A DNA stretch of 64,000 nucleotides from Coix lacryma-jobi var. lacryma-jobi (Eukaryota; Streptophyta; Magnoliopsida; Poales; Poaceae): the NCBI GenBank assembly GCA_009763385.1, contig CM019824.1, positions 113,726,660 to 113,790,659 of the forward strand, read 5' to 3'. The notes under the pieces are model-generated. The model was not told where the DNA came from and did no database searches. It saw only the letters and a program-made list of their open reading frames with translations. Positions 10,707-22,349 of this stretch are shown here, piece by piece. Each line of letters starts with the position of its first letter. Position 1 is the stretch's first letter. The position numbers were made by a program, and so were the translations under genes.

Positions 10707-12342
10707 GATGAGTGCATTGTCAACTACCAACACAAATCATAATAGAATAGAGGAAGGAAGGAAGAAAGAGAGAGAACTCGACCAAATGACCCAAAAGCAT
10801 AACAAAGCCGAAGAAGGTCAAGTGGAAAGAGCAAAACAACTTGGTTCCCAAAGACATGGGCAACGGCTCGACGCAACCAAGCAAAGCAAAGCTAGCCCTC
10901 AAGAAGAGGTAGAACAGGCTCAACACCGCTAGCGAGAAAGCTCGATACCAATTTGAAAGATCAACAAAAATTCAAGCAAAACAGAGCTAGCCCTCAAGAA
11001 GAGGCAGAACGGGCTCAACACCGCTAGCGAGGAAGCTCGATACCAACTAAAGAGCATAAAAGCAAAGGTGCTAGTTCCTCAAGAAAGAGGCAAAAGCTCA
11101 ACACAACTAGCTCCCAAAAATGCTCCGAACAAACTGTTACCAGCTCAAAAACTCAGCGGCGAGCAAACTCCCCCTCAAATAGTGCACACAACCAGGAAAT
11201 CTCCCCTTAAGTTCAACTCAGAAGGCAAAGATTTGAAGATATTTTCTCCCCCTTAGTCGAACACAGAGAGCACACGTCGAACACAGAGAGCACACATGAT
11301 TTGTCAATATTTTCTCCCCCTTAGTTGAAAATGCACCATCAAGTATCTCCCCTCCAAATGCATGAGTCAAAATGCAAGTTAGCAGCTTCAAGAACATAGT
11401 CGATAGAATGAGAAGATGCTCGACAGAGTGTTGATCCGATGACTCATAAAATGCATACAATGCTAGCAAAGGCTCAAACTGATCACCAAATATGAAATCT
11501 GAACATTGTAGCAAAATGAGCAGTTTTCAGCCAAAAAGGTATTCACCATCAAAATAGCACTAAGCAAGTATAGACAGGAAGTCAAACAAGTGCTAAACAT
11601 GTATACAAGGTGAACTACCCCTAGCAAGGTTCAATCATCATGCTATAGAATGAAACATAGACTTGTGTATCCAAAATTTTATCGGAGTTGCAGCGGTTTA
11701 AATTACACAAGTTCCAATTTTAGCATGTGACTGCGAGAGGTTGAAAGCTTCTCATTGCCTAACTTTTCAACTATGCGAAGCCTATGCAGAAGCAATCAGA
11801 AGCTTAAGGCAACAATTTCGGTCATACACTACACAGCTCAAGTTTAACTCAAAGTGCAATGAGAAACAGTCTCAAAACTATGATGTGCTGACAAGCAATC
11901 CCATCTCGATCTTTCCAATTTACTTAACTTGGTTTAAAAATTTAAGCAGAATATGCACATACCAAGCAAGTGAATCACTCAACACTAGAGACATAGCAAC
12001 CTAGCATATATGAGAAGCACAAGTGATTTCAACACATTCTACACATGCTAGTTGCATATCTCAATGGTGAACATTTTCAAGTTTTATGTTTTATTAATCA
12101 AATTCACCATTCATAAAATACCTCAGCTCTCAACATGCATCAGTGATCAGAAAGAGCATAAACTACAAGCATCATCATAAAGCATCGGAGCAAATACTAT
12201 ACAGAGCATAGTCACATTCTAAAGATTATATACTTGAAGCTCTGAATGTAAATATGCAAGATGAAATGCAAAGATGCATGAAGAAACCAAATGAATAACA
12301 CAAGGTCAGTTTATAATACAAGAATCAAAATGTTTCCCCCAT
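10707..12342 (-). other. Copia region between pol and the 3' LTR, no supported gene
   Basis: About 1.6 kb without a convincing reading frame. Several purine-rich runs occur on the minus strand, such as AAGGGGGAGA at about 11247-11257 and 11310-11320. Such repeats are usual downstream of pol in SIRE/Maximus elements. Imperfect repeats at 10860-11050 share CTAGCCCTCAAGAAGAGG and CAACACCGCTAGCGAG. An envelope-like gene, present in some SIRE elements, is not seen. Confidence 0.6.
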
Positions 12343-13956
12343 CTAAAAGGGAAAACATACACCAAGCTCACCTCTCAACCTAGCAAAAGTTGATTGGTCC
12401 AAAGGCTTGGTGAAAATATGAGTCAACTGATGATGAGTATCGACATGGCGAAGGTCGATATCACCCTTCTCATAGTGGTCTCGCAGAAAATTAAAGCGCA
12501 CATCAATGTGTTTGGTCTCAGAGTGCAGCACGGGGTTCTTAGCAACGCTAATAGCACTCGTGCTGTCACAAAGCAAAGGAACGCGAGAAAAGCTCAGACC
12601 AAAATCACGCAAAGTGGCCATCATCCAAAGCAATTGGGAACAGTAGCTAGCCGCAGCAACATACTCAGCCTCCGTGGTAGACTGGGCGACACTAGACTGC
12701 TTGCGAGAAGACCACGATACAAGAGAAGAACCAATAAACTGACAAGTCCCAGAAGTGGACTTGCGCTCAATGCGACAACCAGGAAAATCAGCATCGGAAT
12801 AACCACAAAGGGAGAGGATGGAGGAAGCAGAATACCAAAACCCAAACTCAGGAGTGAAGCACAAGTACCTCATAATGCGCTTGACTGCATGACAGTGAGA
12901 GGTGCGCGGCGACGACTGAAATCGCGCGCAAAGACACACCGCGAACTGAATGTCCGGGCGTGTCGCCGTCAGGTACAACAGCGACCCGATCATACTTCGG
13001 TACTCCTTCTGGTCCACAACTTCTCCATCCATGTCCGCATCCAGGGCCGTCGTGGTCGACATGGGTATTGGAAGAGGCTTGGCCTCACCCATATCGAATT
13101 TCTTCAGGATATCCTTGGTATACTTACCCTGGTGCACAAACGTTCCCTCTCGAGATTGCTTGATTTGCAATCCGAGGAAAAACGTCAACTCGCCCATCAT
13201 GCTCATCTCAAACTCCCTGCTCATAGTATCTGCAAACTTGGCAAACAAAGCGTGAGAAGAACCACCGAAATTGATATCATCCACGTAAATCTGGACCAAG
13301 AGAGTGTCACTGCCTTGCTTGAGGAGAAAGAGTGTTTTACCCACACATCCCATTTTAAAACCCTTAGCAAGCAAAAAGGTTTTCAACCTATCATACCAGG
13401 CTCTAGGGGCTTGTTTCAAACCATACAAAGCTTTGTGAAGTTTAAAAACATGGTTTGGAAACTTGGGATTTTCAAAACCGGGGGGTTGTTTCACATACAC
13501 CTCCTCTTCTATGTAGCCGTTTAGGAAGGCACTCTTGACATCCATTTGAAAAAGTTTAAACCCTTTGGATGCAGCAAAAGCCAAGAGTATCCTAATTGCC
13601 TCCAAACGAGCTACAGGAGCAAAAGTCTCCTCATAGTCTATCCCCTCCTTCTGACTATACCCCTGGGCTACAAGTCTGGCCTTGTTTCTCACAACATGGC
13701 CATCTTCTCTTTGTTTGTTTTTGAAAACCCATTTTGTCCCAATAGGGTGACACTCAGGAGGAAGAGGAACAAGAACCCAGACCCAATTTCTCTCAAAGTT
13801 TTCAAGCTCCTCATGCATGGCATTGACCCAATCCGGATCCGTCAAAGCGTGTCCAACATCCCGGGGTTCAAAATCAGCAACAAATGCAGAATGAGCAAAG
13901 TGAGAGATTTGTTGTGACCTTGACCGAGTGACACGTTCGCCGATGCTGCAGATCAT
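12343..13956 (-). pseudogene. pol: Copia reverse transcriptase and RNase H (3' part of pol)
   Basis: The open stretch of 537 codons covers the whole Copia-type reverse transcriptase and RNase H. The catalytic YVDD is at residues 224-227, within YVDDINFGG. The segments KARLVAQG, QMDVKSAFLNG and ALYGLKQAPRAWYDRL precede it, as in RVT_2 proteins. The RNase H part has DSTSAI and KHIDVRFNFLRDHYEKGDI, and the frame ends ARLRGELGVCFPF. The domain is intact in frame. It is cut off upstream from integrase by a stop near 13980, so it would not be made as part of a polyprotein. The 376-codon plus-strand frame at 12394-13524 is a shadow of this gene. Confidence 0.92.
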
Positions 13957-15536
13957 CTGCTGAGACAGGTGTTGGCGCTAAATGTGTCGTGGCGCCTCTC
14001 GAGCTGATGTAGCCTCCCCCTCAACAGCAGCTGGTGCCTCCTCGGGTACAAAAGGTACCGCTCGAGGTGGCGGATCCCACGGCCCCCAAGTAGTCGAAGA
14101 AGAAGGGTCAGGGCCGTGAGTGGTAGTAGAGGCCGCTCTTTGCGACACAGCAGGTGGAGGTGGTGCTGGGTCATCCATCCCTTCAGCACCCTCTTCCTCA
14201 TCATCAAAAAGAGGCTCGCCAACCTCATGATCACCTGCACGCTCAAAACGAGAAGAAGGACAAACCATGGTCTCGTCGAAGGTGACATCGGATGTCTCCA
14301 TGACTCGGTTAGTATCAATGTTAAGTACACGATAAGCTCGAGTGTGAGTACCATAATCCAAAAACACACCGTCAAAAGAACGAGACTCAAACTTGTCCAG
14401 ATTGCCTTTCTTAAGTATGAAACAGTGGCAACCAAAAACTCGAAAATAACTCACCTTGGGCAATTTTCCAAAACGCAACTCATAAGATGTCTTTTTCAAG
14501 AAAGCTCGGAGAAAATGCGATTGGAAATGTAGCATGCAGTGCTCATAGCTTCGGCCCAATATCGCCTTAGAGTCCTATGCTCGTCGAGCATCGTCCTGGC
14601 CATCTCTACAAGGGTCCGATTTTTCCTCTCTACAACACCATTTTGTGGCGGTGTGTAGGGGGAAGAAAACTGATGCTCTAAACCCAAAGATTTACAAAAC
14701 TTTTCAAAATCCGAATTCTTGAATTCGAAACCATTATCACTCCTAATAGCTCACATCGAGTTCAAAGGGAACTCGTTCTGAAGACGCAAAATTAGATTGC
14801 GAGCAAAGGAGAAAGTCTCAGTTTTCTCAGCTAAAAAGAAAACCCACGAATATCTCGAGAAGTCGTCTACAACAACAAGCACATACCACTTCCCCCCAAC
14901 CGAGCTCACCCGAGCCGGACCAACAAGGTCCATGTGCAAAAGCTCTCCAGGACGCTTGGTCATGACCTGAGTCACTGGATGGTGGGGAGCGGCAACCATC
15001 TTCCCATGTCTACAAGAATGGCAAACAAGATCCTTCTCCATGGATAACTTGGGCAATCCTCGGATTAGGCCAAGTGAACTAAGTCTTGCAAGCAAGTCGA
15101 AGCTCAAATGTCCTAGTCTCCTAGGCCACTTCCAAAGATCAGAGGAGGAAGGTTCAGCCACAAGACAACGAGAAATGCCAAAAGACTCTGAGAAATCCGC
15201 ACGAAAGACTTTCCCAAAGAGCGAAATCACACAAACAAGATTCCCCTGAGGATCCAAAATGCGACTGAGATTCGGTTTAAAATGAATCTCATAGTCATCA
15301 TCAAAAAGTTGCGAAACAGAAAGAAGGTTAAAATGCAAGTTAGAAACAAGAGCAACATCACGCAACACAAAGTGCTCATTAACTCGCACCGACCCACGAG
15401 ACAATACCTTACCTTTGCTATTGTCGCCGAAGGTGATAAACTCCTTTCCGGTGACCGGACTAAGACTGGAGAACCACTTGGCGTTTCCGGTCGTGTGCCT
15501 CGAGCAACCGAAATCCACAAACCAAACGTTCTCCAA
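13957..15536 (-). pseudogene. pol: Copia protease, GAG-pre-integrase and integrase, broken
   Basis: It starts with a protease segment, ENVWFVDFGCSRHTTG, in which the expected D-S-G catalytic triplet reads D-F-G. The GAG-pre-integrase zinc region (RRLGH, later CHSCRHGK) and the integrase core start (MDLVGPARVSSVGGKWY, VVVDDFSRYSW) follow. A TGA stop interrupts integrase at about 14751, where relatives likely carry Arg. Integrase continues as RSDNGFEF and PQNGVVERKNRTL. A frameshift lies near 14530. The region after it resembles the integrase C-terminal part (RVFGCHCFI), then a Pro-rich linker, and ends at another stop near 13980. These breaks make it inactive. Confidence 0.85.
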
Positions 15537-15550
15537 TCGTTTTACCTACA

Positions 15551-16390
15551 TCAATAAAAAGACATAGGGTGAGCATACGGTCCAACACTGGGGTTAGTGA
15601 AGTAGGGCGAATACCAGTGTTGGGCCGGCTGCTCAAAAGAACGGTTAGCAGAAAAACCATTCCTAGCACGCCTACGGGAAGAGCGATCACCACGCAGAGA
15701 AAAACGTGGTCCGCTAAGGGAGGAGCGTCCATCGCGATACTCAAAACGCGATGGGGAAAAACGCTCAACTACAAAGCCACCGCCACGGGGTCCATAGCCC
15801 ACAACTGCAGGCTCCCGCCGGGCACGTTCTCTTTGCGGCCTAGGCCTAGGAACTTGAGGTTTTGGACCTCTAGGCCTAACAGCACGCTTCTGAACATTCG
15901 GCACATGTACATCATGGAAAGGACAGTACATGTCCGTGTTGTTCATCTCCTTTGCACGGCGCGCCTCTCTCTTGCGCCAAAAATAAAACTCACTCAAGTG
16001 TCCATCTCTCCCACAATGCTCACAATGGTACCTCACCGCTATCACAAGGGGTTGTTGGTACTCACGGTAGTGGGTGTGGATCACTTTGCCCTTCTGTGGC
16101 ATAAGCTCCTCTTGGATAGGTGGCATTGTGTCTAGCTTGTTCTTGAGGTGGTTTGGTTTTGGAGCCCATGATTGTTTCTTGGGAGGAGCTCTCCAAGGTT
16201 CAACAAATACCCCATTCTTGGTGTTAGGCTTGAGAGGCTCTTTGGGTGGAATCTTGGTAAGCTTGGGAGTAGTGGTGGAGTTGGGCTTCTCACATGGGTT
16301 TAGACCACTCGACTCTCCAATCTTGCCAAAGGATGAAACATCAACACCCTGAGAAAAACCTACACCTGGACCTCCAGCAGCACGCTTGAA
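15551..16390 (-). pseudogene. Copia gag-pol linker with second zinc knuckle, degenerate
   Basis: This frame follows the gag stop at 16391 without a shift, and the text GGPGVGFSQGVDVSSFGKIG continues as in SIRE-type polyproteins. The stop is therefore probably a point mutation of a sense codon. A CCHC-type knuckle reads CEHCGRDGHLSEFY, where the last Cys is replaced by Tyr. The remainder is rich in Arg, Pro and Ser. It ends at 15551 and a frame change separates it from the protease. Function beyond nucleic-acid binding is not evident. Confidence 0.7.
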
Positions 16391-18169
16391 CTAGGAGATC
16401 ATCATCCCAAGCTGCGGCTCACCACTCGACACACATGAAAAGATGGTCTGAAGGTATGTGTTTTCCTCCTCGGTTTGCATCTTGTCATGCTTCACGTTTG
16501 CAATCTCCATCTCCAAACCCTCGCACAGAACGCACCTAGTCACACAAGTGCTACCCGAGCTGGCCTTTTCAAGAGACACAATCTTGGCATTCTTCTCTGC
16601 CAACTCGGATTGCAAGCCAGCACAGGACTTGCACGCACCCAACAGTGAGGATCTAGCCTTCAACTCATCCACCTCTCCTACCAACACAGCATACTTACTT
16701 CTCAAAGTGAGAAGGTCAGTCATGTGTGTGGAGCACATCTCACACTCCTCCTCTATGACAACAACGGTGGACTTGACAGATTCATGTTCCTTCACCGTAT
16801 CCTCCCACTTCTGCCTAAACTCCTTCCTCTCTCTAGCAGCACGCCTAAGCAGCTTGTCTTGACTAAGGAGAGCGGCAGTAAGTTTCTCGACCTCAGCAGA
16901 AAGCTCATCGGGGGTCTGAGATACCTGGGAGGTGTCATCGTCGTCGTCATTTCGAGGGATGTCCTCCAGCTCGCCGTCGACCTCCTTGCCGAGGGCCATG
17001 GTGCAGAAGCCCTCGTCGTCGGCGAAGAAGCAGAAGCCGTTCAGCTTGTCCTCGATCCTCTTCTTCATTTCAGACTCGTCGTCGCTTGAGGAAGCGGAGT
17101 TGTCATCCGAGTCATCAACGTCGCTGAGCGTGGCAAAGAAGGCACGCTGCTCAGCCTGGGCCTTCTCCAAGTACTTCGTCTTGATGTACTCCTTGTTGAA
17201 GCCGCCCTTCCACTTGTGCTTCACGGCGACGTACTTCTCCTTGCGGTTGCCAAAGTCGTACATGTGCCCATTATCCGCCTTGCCAAAGACTTGCTTGTTC
17301 TTCTTCGGGCAATTGGCGATGAAGTGGTTGGGATCGCCGCACTCGAAATAGCCCGAGCGTCCTCCTCCACGGCGACGGTTCATGCGATTGTTGTGGAACC
17401 GCGAGAACCGATTGGCGAGCAAGGCCAACTCGTCATCCCCCATGAACTCCAGCTGCTCCTCTGTGACAGAAAGAAGAGAGGAAAGTGCAAAGCCTCCAGA
17501 GGGGTTAGCAGAAGAGCCAGAAAGCAAAGCCATCGACGGGCCAGAAGGATTTTCATAAGAAGCCCCCTCCATGGCATCGATCTCACTGGACTTGAGCTTA
17601 CTGAAGAGCTCGTCGCACTTGAGGGTCACATAGTTAGGCGATTCAATGATCACCTGGACCTTTGAGTCCCACACCGACCGATCAAGTGTATGCAAAAGCT
17701 TCAAAGCTCTCTCATGATCGTCGAAAGGCAACAGCTCCTTGTTAGCCCTCATCCTATTGACAATCACCTGAAAGCGAGCGAATAAACTCTCTATGCTCTC
17801 GCCAGGCATATGTCGAAAGTTCTCGTACTCTCGCTTGTGCGACTCGTAGAGACGGGTTTTGACTTGAGAGGTTCCCTAATGGAAACACATGAGAGATGCC
17901 CAAATCTCCCAAGACGTAGCAAGGTGAGAAACACGATCAAACTCCGTCATGCTCAAGAATGAGAAAAGAGCATTACGGGCTCGGCTATTGGCATCGTGCT
18001 CATCGATCTGATGCTGAGTCACACGAGCAGCCAAGACCACGTAATCGGCAGAGTTGCAAATATCCCAGATGGAAGCACCCATACTCTACAGATAGGCCGA
18101 CATGCGTATCTTCCAATACGCATAGTTCGTCCCATCGAAAAACGGCGGTTTGCCCACGCCGTGATCCAT
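16391..18169 (-). pseudogene. gag: Copia gag, SIRE type, with internal stops
   Basis: The start MDHGVGKPPFFDGTNYAYWK is the usual beginning of SIRE/Maximus gag and lies 50 bases past the primer site. Stops interrupt it at about 18087 (after AYL) and 17876, and the end at 16391 also looks like a mutated codon. The main open part (17809-16391) has the gag core (PGESIESLFARFQ, DDHERALKLLHTLD, LFSKLKSSEID). Its zinc knuckle reads YFECGDPNHFIANC, so the first Cys is Tyr. A long charged coiled-coil tail follows. In a functional element this protein would form the particle shell. Confidence 0.88.
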
Positions 18170-18218
18170 GTCGCCTTCGGTGGATCTGGAACCGGCTAAG
18201 GTGGAAGATCCTTAACCC

Positions 18219-18230
18219 GCTCTGATACCA
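18219..18230 (-). promoter_or_regulatory. Copia primer-binding site, initiator tRNA-Met type
   Basis: The minus strand reads TGGTATCAGAGC, complementary to the 3' end of initiator tRNA-Met. It is three bases from the LTR end (18234). Confidence 0.9.
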
Positions 18231-18233
18231 ATT

Positions 18234-18413
18234 GAAGGACCGAGAATGCAATAGCAAGGTGACCAGAGGGGGGTTGAATGGGAGCTCAAAAATTTCTCTC
18301 GAAACTTCAGCTTTTGTCCCACAAATCAACCCCCAAAAGCTTCGATCGAAACCGTGATGCCCACGACCCTTGGAAGAAGGTGGATGATCCCTAGGATCAC
18401 AGCGAGCCACCAC
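18234..18413 (-). repeat. Copia 5' LTR, first segment
   Basis: It matches 1755-1935 of the left LTR and stops at ACCAC (18409-18413), where a solo LTR is inserted. The LTR resumes at 20288. Confidence 0.9.
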
Positions 18414-20282
18414 TGAAGGATCGGAAGTGCTACCAGAAGGCGACCAGAGGGAGGGTGAATAGGAGCTTTAAAAATCTTTTCAGAGATTAATAGCTTATGT
18501 CCCAGAAATTCAACCCCTAGAGCAAAACCGATGCGCGTGATGTCCACGACCCAAGAGAATGGGTGGATTCAGGCTATTTTGCAAAGCGGGAAGCCCGATT
18601 TCTGTAGAGCACGAAGTCGGAAATCCAATGCAAAAACCCAAAACCAAATCCAAAGTCGAACGGTCAAACTGCGGACGAAACAGTGAAAAAATCACTGCAT
18701 CGGACGCTGGCAGCGTCCGATGGCCCGGCACCGGACGCGTCCGATGCAAAATGACCCTTACTGGAACCTTACTGGACTGGCATCGGACGCTGCTACAGTG
18801 AAACCCTAGCGTCCGATGCTAGACCCCCAGCGCGTCCGATGGCAACGGACGCTCCGATGGTCAGCGTCCGATGCACCTTTAAAATCACTGTCAGATGACA
18901 CGTGGCAACAGACGCTCCGATGGAAAGAACTCAGCGTCCGATGCTCAAGAACAGAGCATCTGATGGTCCCGATACAGAACTGTTCTTCCGCGAATTCAAC
19001 CCGATCTCCTCTGAATCAAAAGCACTAAGGCTTAGACTTGGTATGAGCAGTTCCTAGGAGGTTAGTGAGCTATCCCAAAGAGATCATGGCTCGAACCTAA
19101 CTCCAAATCGGTGAATTGGAAGAATTTGGGACAAAAGGAGCAAACTCGATCCAAATCGAAAATCGAACGATCTACTAGCTCGTGAGGTTAGACATGATTT
19201 CCTTCGGTGGAAAGAAGTGCCTCACGATCTAGAACAACTCAGTTCAAACGGATTTGCAAAAGACGCACCGAGTACAGAGATCGATCGATGGGAAAAACGT
19301 GGAGAAAAGCAACCCGCGAAGAACACAAGCAAAACAACAATCACAACCACGAATTTGCAACCGTGTGGCTACCACACGTTACAATAGTGAGATTACGGTC
19401 TCACTTCCTCAAAATCTCCAGTACACAAAGGTATGGTTCTCTGTGGATCTCAGTTGCTACAGCAGGGGATTGGGAGAGCAGGAAAACCTAGAAGACAAAG
19501 AGCAAATGGCTGAGATAGAATGGGAGGAGGGTGTCAACCTCTACTTATCCTAATTCTAATTCCTACTCAACCCCTCTCTAATTACAGAGCGAACCAGCTA
19601 AACCCTAGGGTTATTCTGGACCAACTCATGGTAGGTGATGATCCGACGGCCACGCCCGCACAACTGGTAGCGTTGCCTCGACGCAACCTCACCGATCGCC
19701 GCCACGTGCCGCCACCGCTCTGCCTGTCCTTTTCCCGGACGTCGCACCCCTGGTTTTGTGGCCCAAACCAGGAAACCAGCCTTCACGACCAACCCCCGGT
19801 TTTGAGGCCCAAACCGGGAAACCGTCCTCAGCCCGAGTTTTGTGGCCCAAACTCGGAAACCATCAGCGCCCAGGTTTTGAGGCCCAAACCTGGAAACCGT
19901 CCACTCGGTGGTTTTTCTCTGGCTCAACCACCAAACCGAGCCGTAGAGGGGATGCATCGCCCGTGCACCCCGTCCACCAACACGTGTCCCCAGGTCCTCG
20001 ACCCAGGCAACACCGTGCCCGCAAGACTTTGCTCATCGCTGTCCCAGGCTGTCAGCCACCACAGCTGATCCTCGGGCCACCGGTCCCTCAATCCAAGCCT
20101 CACGTCCGCCCTTCGCCACTCTCGGTCCATCGGCACGGCATGTCTCTACTTGACCTTCACCTTGCCTTTGATCACTGTATCCATGCTCGACACCTGCACA
20201 ACACAAGCCAAAGAACATGCGCATTATCCCAGTTGACAATCACTCATCACTCATGGACTCGACATACACCCATGTATCGGCA
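18414..20282 (-). mobile_element. Solo LTR of a related SIRE-type Copia family
   Basis: It starts TGAAGGATCGGAAGTGC and ends CATGTATCGGCA, with the 5-bp duplication ACCAC on both sides (18409-18413 and 20283-20287). It is 1,869 bp and has no internal region, so it is a recombination product of a complete element. Its dyad cluster at 18690-18970 uses GCGTCCGATG/CATCGGACGC rather than the host LTR's CGGACTGTCCG. Its hairpin array is at 19745-19930. Confidence 0.92.
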
Positions 20283-20287
20283 ACCAC

Positions 20288-22144
20288 AAATTGATAGCAA
20301 ACCAAATGCCAAAAACACCAGCACAAGTTTGCCCCCTAAAAACCAAGTCCCGAACTCAGATAGAAGGCTACGTCGAGAAATCCCCAAATACTAATGCTAA
20401 CAAGTAGCAAAGATACCTAGAGAGGTTTCTTGATCAACTCTTGGGCCAAACGAGAAGTCCGAAAACCAAGCGAAGAAGCCGGGAGAGGAAATGCACTAAG
20501 GCTCAACACTCAGCCAACTCGCGGACTGTCCGGGCTATAGACCGCGGACTGTCTGCCCAACGGCGGACTGTCCGGGCTCTGGTGGCAGACTATCTGCCGG
20601 CCAACTGAGCGAAACAGCAAGGCTGCTGAACGGTCCCTGGACGACTCTCGGACTGTCTGCGAGTCCCTACGGCGGACTGTCCGCCGGTCAATGAACAGTA
20701 ACGCGACTGAGACCCGCAGCCACTGACCTGGCTCGATCCCGATGGCCGGACTGTCCGCCGGTCAGGTGGCGGTCTGTCCGCGACCGACCAGAGAGGGCGA
20801 TTTCAGTCGCCCTTCTCCCAAATCCTCCCAAAATCGAATCAACTCACAATCCCATGTTCCCAAACTTGGAGAGGATGATCACGAGGTAGTTAGGAGACTA
20901 TCCCCAAGAAATCATCCTCTCAAATCAACACAATCACCGGGAAATCGAAAGGGGAGGAGTATGAACAAAAAAGCGCCACGAAAATGAAATCAACCTGATC
21001 TACTTGTTCGTGAGGAGTTAGATGAATTCCTTCGGTGGAAATGATCTCCTCACTATAAAGAACAAGTTGATTCAAACGGATTTCGCAAAGACGCAGTAGA
21101 GAGGGAGATCGAGTGATGGGAAAAACGTGGAGAAACGAAGAACGCAAAGAACACGAACAAAACATGAATCAAGTCATCGATCTGCAACCGTGTGGCTACC
21201 ACACGCTACAACAGTGAGATTATGGTCTCACTTCCTCAAAATCTCTAGTACACAGAGGTATGGTTCTCTGCGGATCTCAGTTGCTACAACAGGGGATTGG
21301 GAGAGCGGGAAAACCTAGAAGGCAAAGAGCAAATGGCTGAGATAGGATGGGAGGTGGGTGTCTCCCTCTACTTATCCTAATTCTAGTTCCCACTCTACCC
21401 CTAACTAATCACAGAGCGAACCAGATAACCCGTAGGGTTATTCTGGACCAACTCGAAGATACCGGTAATCCGACGGCCACACACGCACAACTGGTAGCGT
21501 TGCCTCGACGCAACGTCACCGATTGCCGCCACGTGCCGCCACCGCTCCGCTCGTCCTTTTCCTGGACTTCGCCCTAGGTTTTGAGGCCCAAACCGGGAAA
21601 CCAGGCTTCACGACCAACCCCCGGTTTTGAGGCCCAAACCGGGAAACCAGCCATCCATCGCCTGAGTATTGTGGCCCAAACTCAGAAACCCGCAGCACCC
21701 AGGTTTTGAGGCCCAAACTTGGAAACCGTCCTCAGCCCGAGTTTTGTGGCCCAAACTCGGAAACCATCAGCGCCCAGGTTTTGAGGCCCAAACCTGGAAA
21801 CCGTCCCCTCGGTGGTTTTTCTGTGGCTCAACCACCAAACCGAGCCGTAGAGGGGATGCACCGCCCGTGCACCCCGTCCACCTGCAAGTCTTCGCTCGTC
21901 GCTGTACCAGGCGGTCAGCCACCACAGCTGATCCTCAGACCACTGGTCCCTCAGTCCAAGCCTCATGTCCGCCCTCGCCACTCTCGGTCCATCGGCACGG
22001 CACGTCTCTACTTGACCTTCACCTTGCCTTCGATCACTGTATCCATGCTCGACACCTGCACAACACAAGCCAAAGAACATGCGCATTATCCTAGTTGACA
22101 ATCACTCATCACTTAGAGAATCGGCATACACCTATGTATCCGCA
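20288..22144 (-). repeat. Copia 5' LTR, second segment
   Basis: It continues the right LTR after the solo insertion and ends CTATGTATCCGCA at 22144, followed by GCTAC. It carries the CGGACTGTCCG cluster (20520-20784), the undisturbed site of the 2,432-9,338 insertion, and a hairpin array (21570-21840). Confidence 0.9.
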
Positions 22145-22349
22145 GCTACGCGTGCGGAGGCGAGAGCTTTCGGCCAGCCAACGGGCGGCCATCACCCTCA
22201 AACCAGATGAACGAAATTACAAGGCTCGCATTTTCAAAAATATACGTATATGTATACAACAATGACAACACCAAAAGACAAAATCATAATAACCCGCTTC
22301 CTTACATTTTATTTCAAATAAGCTAGTACAATGTAACCAAACTCGCGAA

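Larger units (their letters stand above)
1755..22144 (-). mobile_element. Full-length SIRE/Maximus-type Copia retrotransposon with two nested insertions
   Basis: The element reads right to left. It is flanked by the 5-bp target duplication GCTAC (1750-1754 and 22145-22149). On the plus strand its LTRs begin TGAAGGACCGAGAATGC and end GTATCCGCA, giving TG...CA ends in element orientation. The primer site is at 18219-18230 and the polypurine tract at 10696-10706. The order is gag, zinc-knuckle linker, protease, integrase, reverse transcriptase, RNase H, which is Copia order. The left LTR is split by a 6.9-kb insertion and the right LTR by a 1.9-kb solo LTR. Several stops and frameshifts make it non-autonomous now. 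Confidence 0.92.

Noticed and set aside
12394..13524. Plus-strand 376-codon frame
   Set aside because: It is the exact antisense of the Copia reverse transcriptase and shows no domain of its own.
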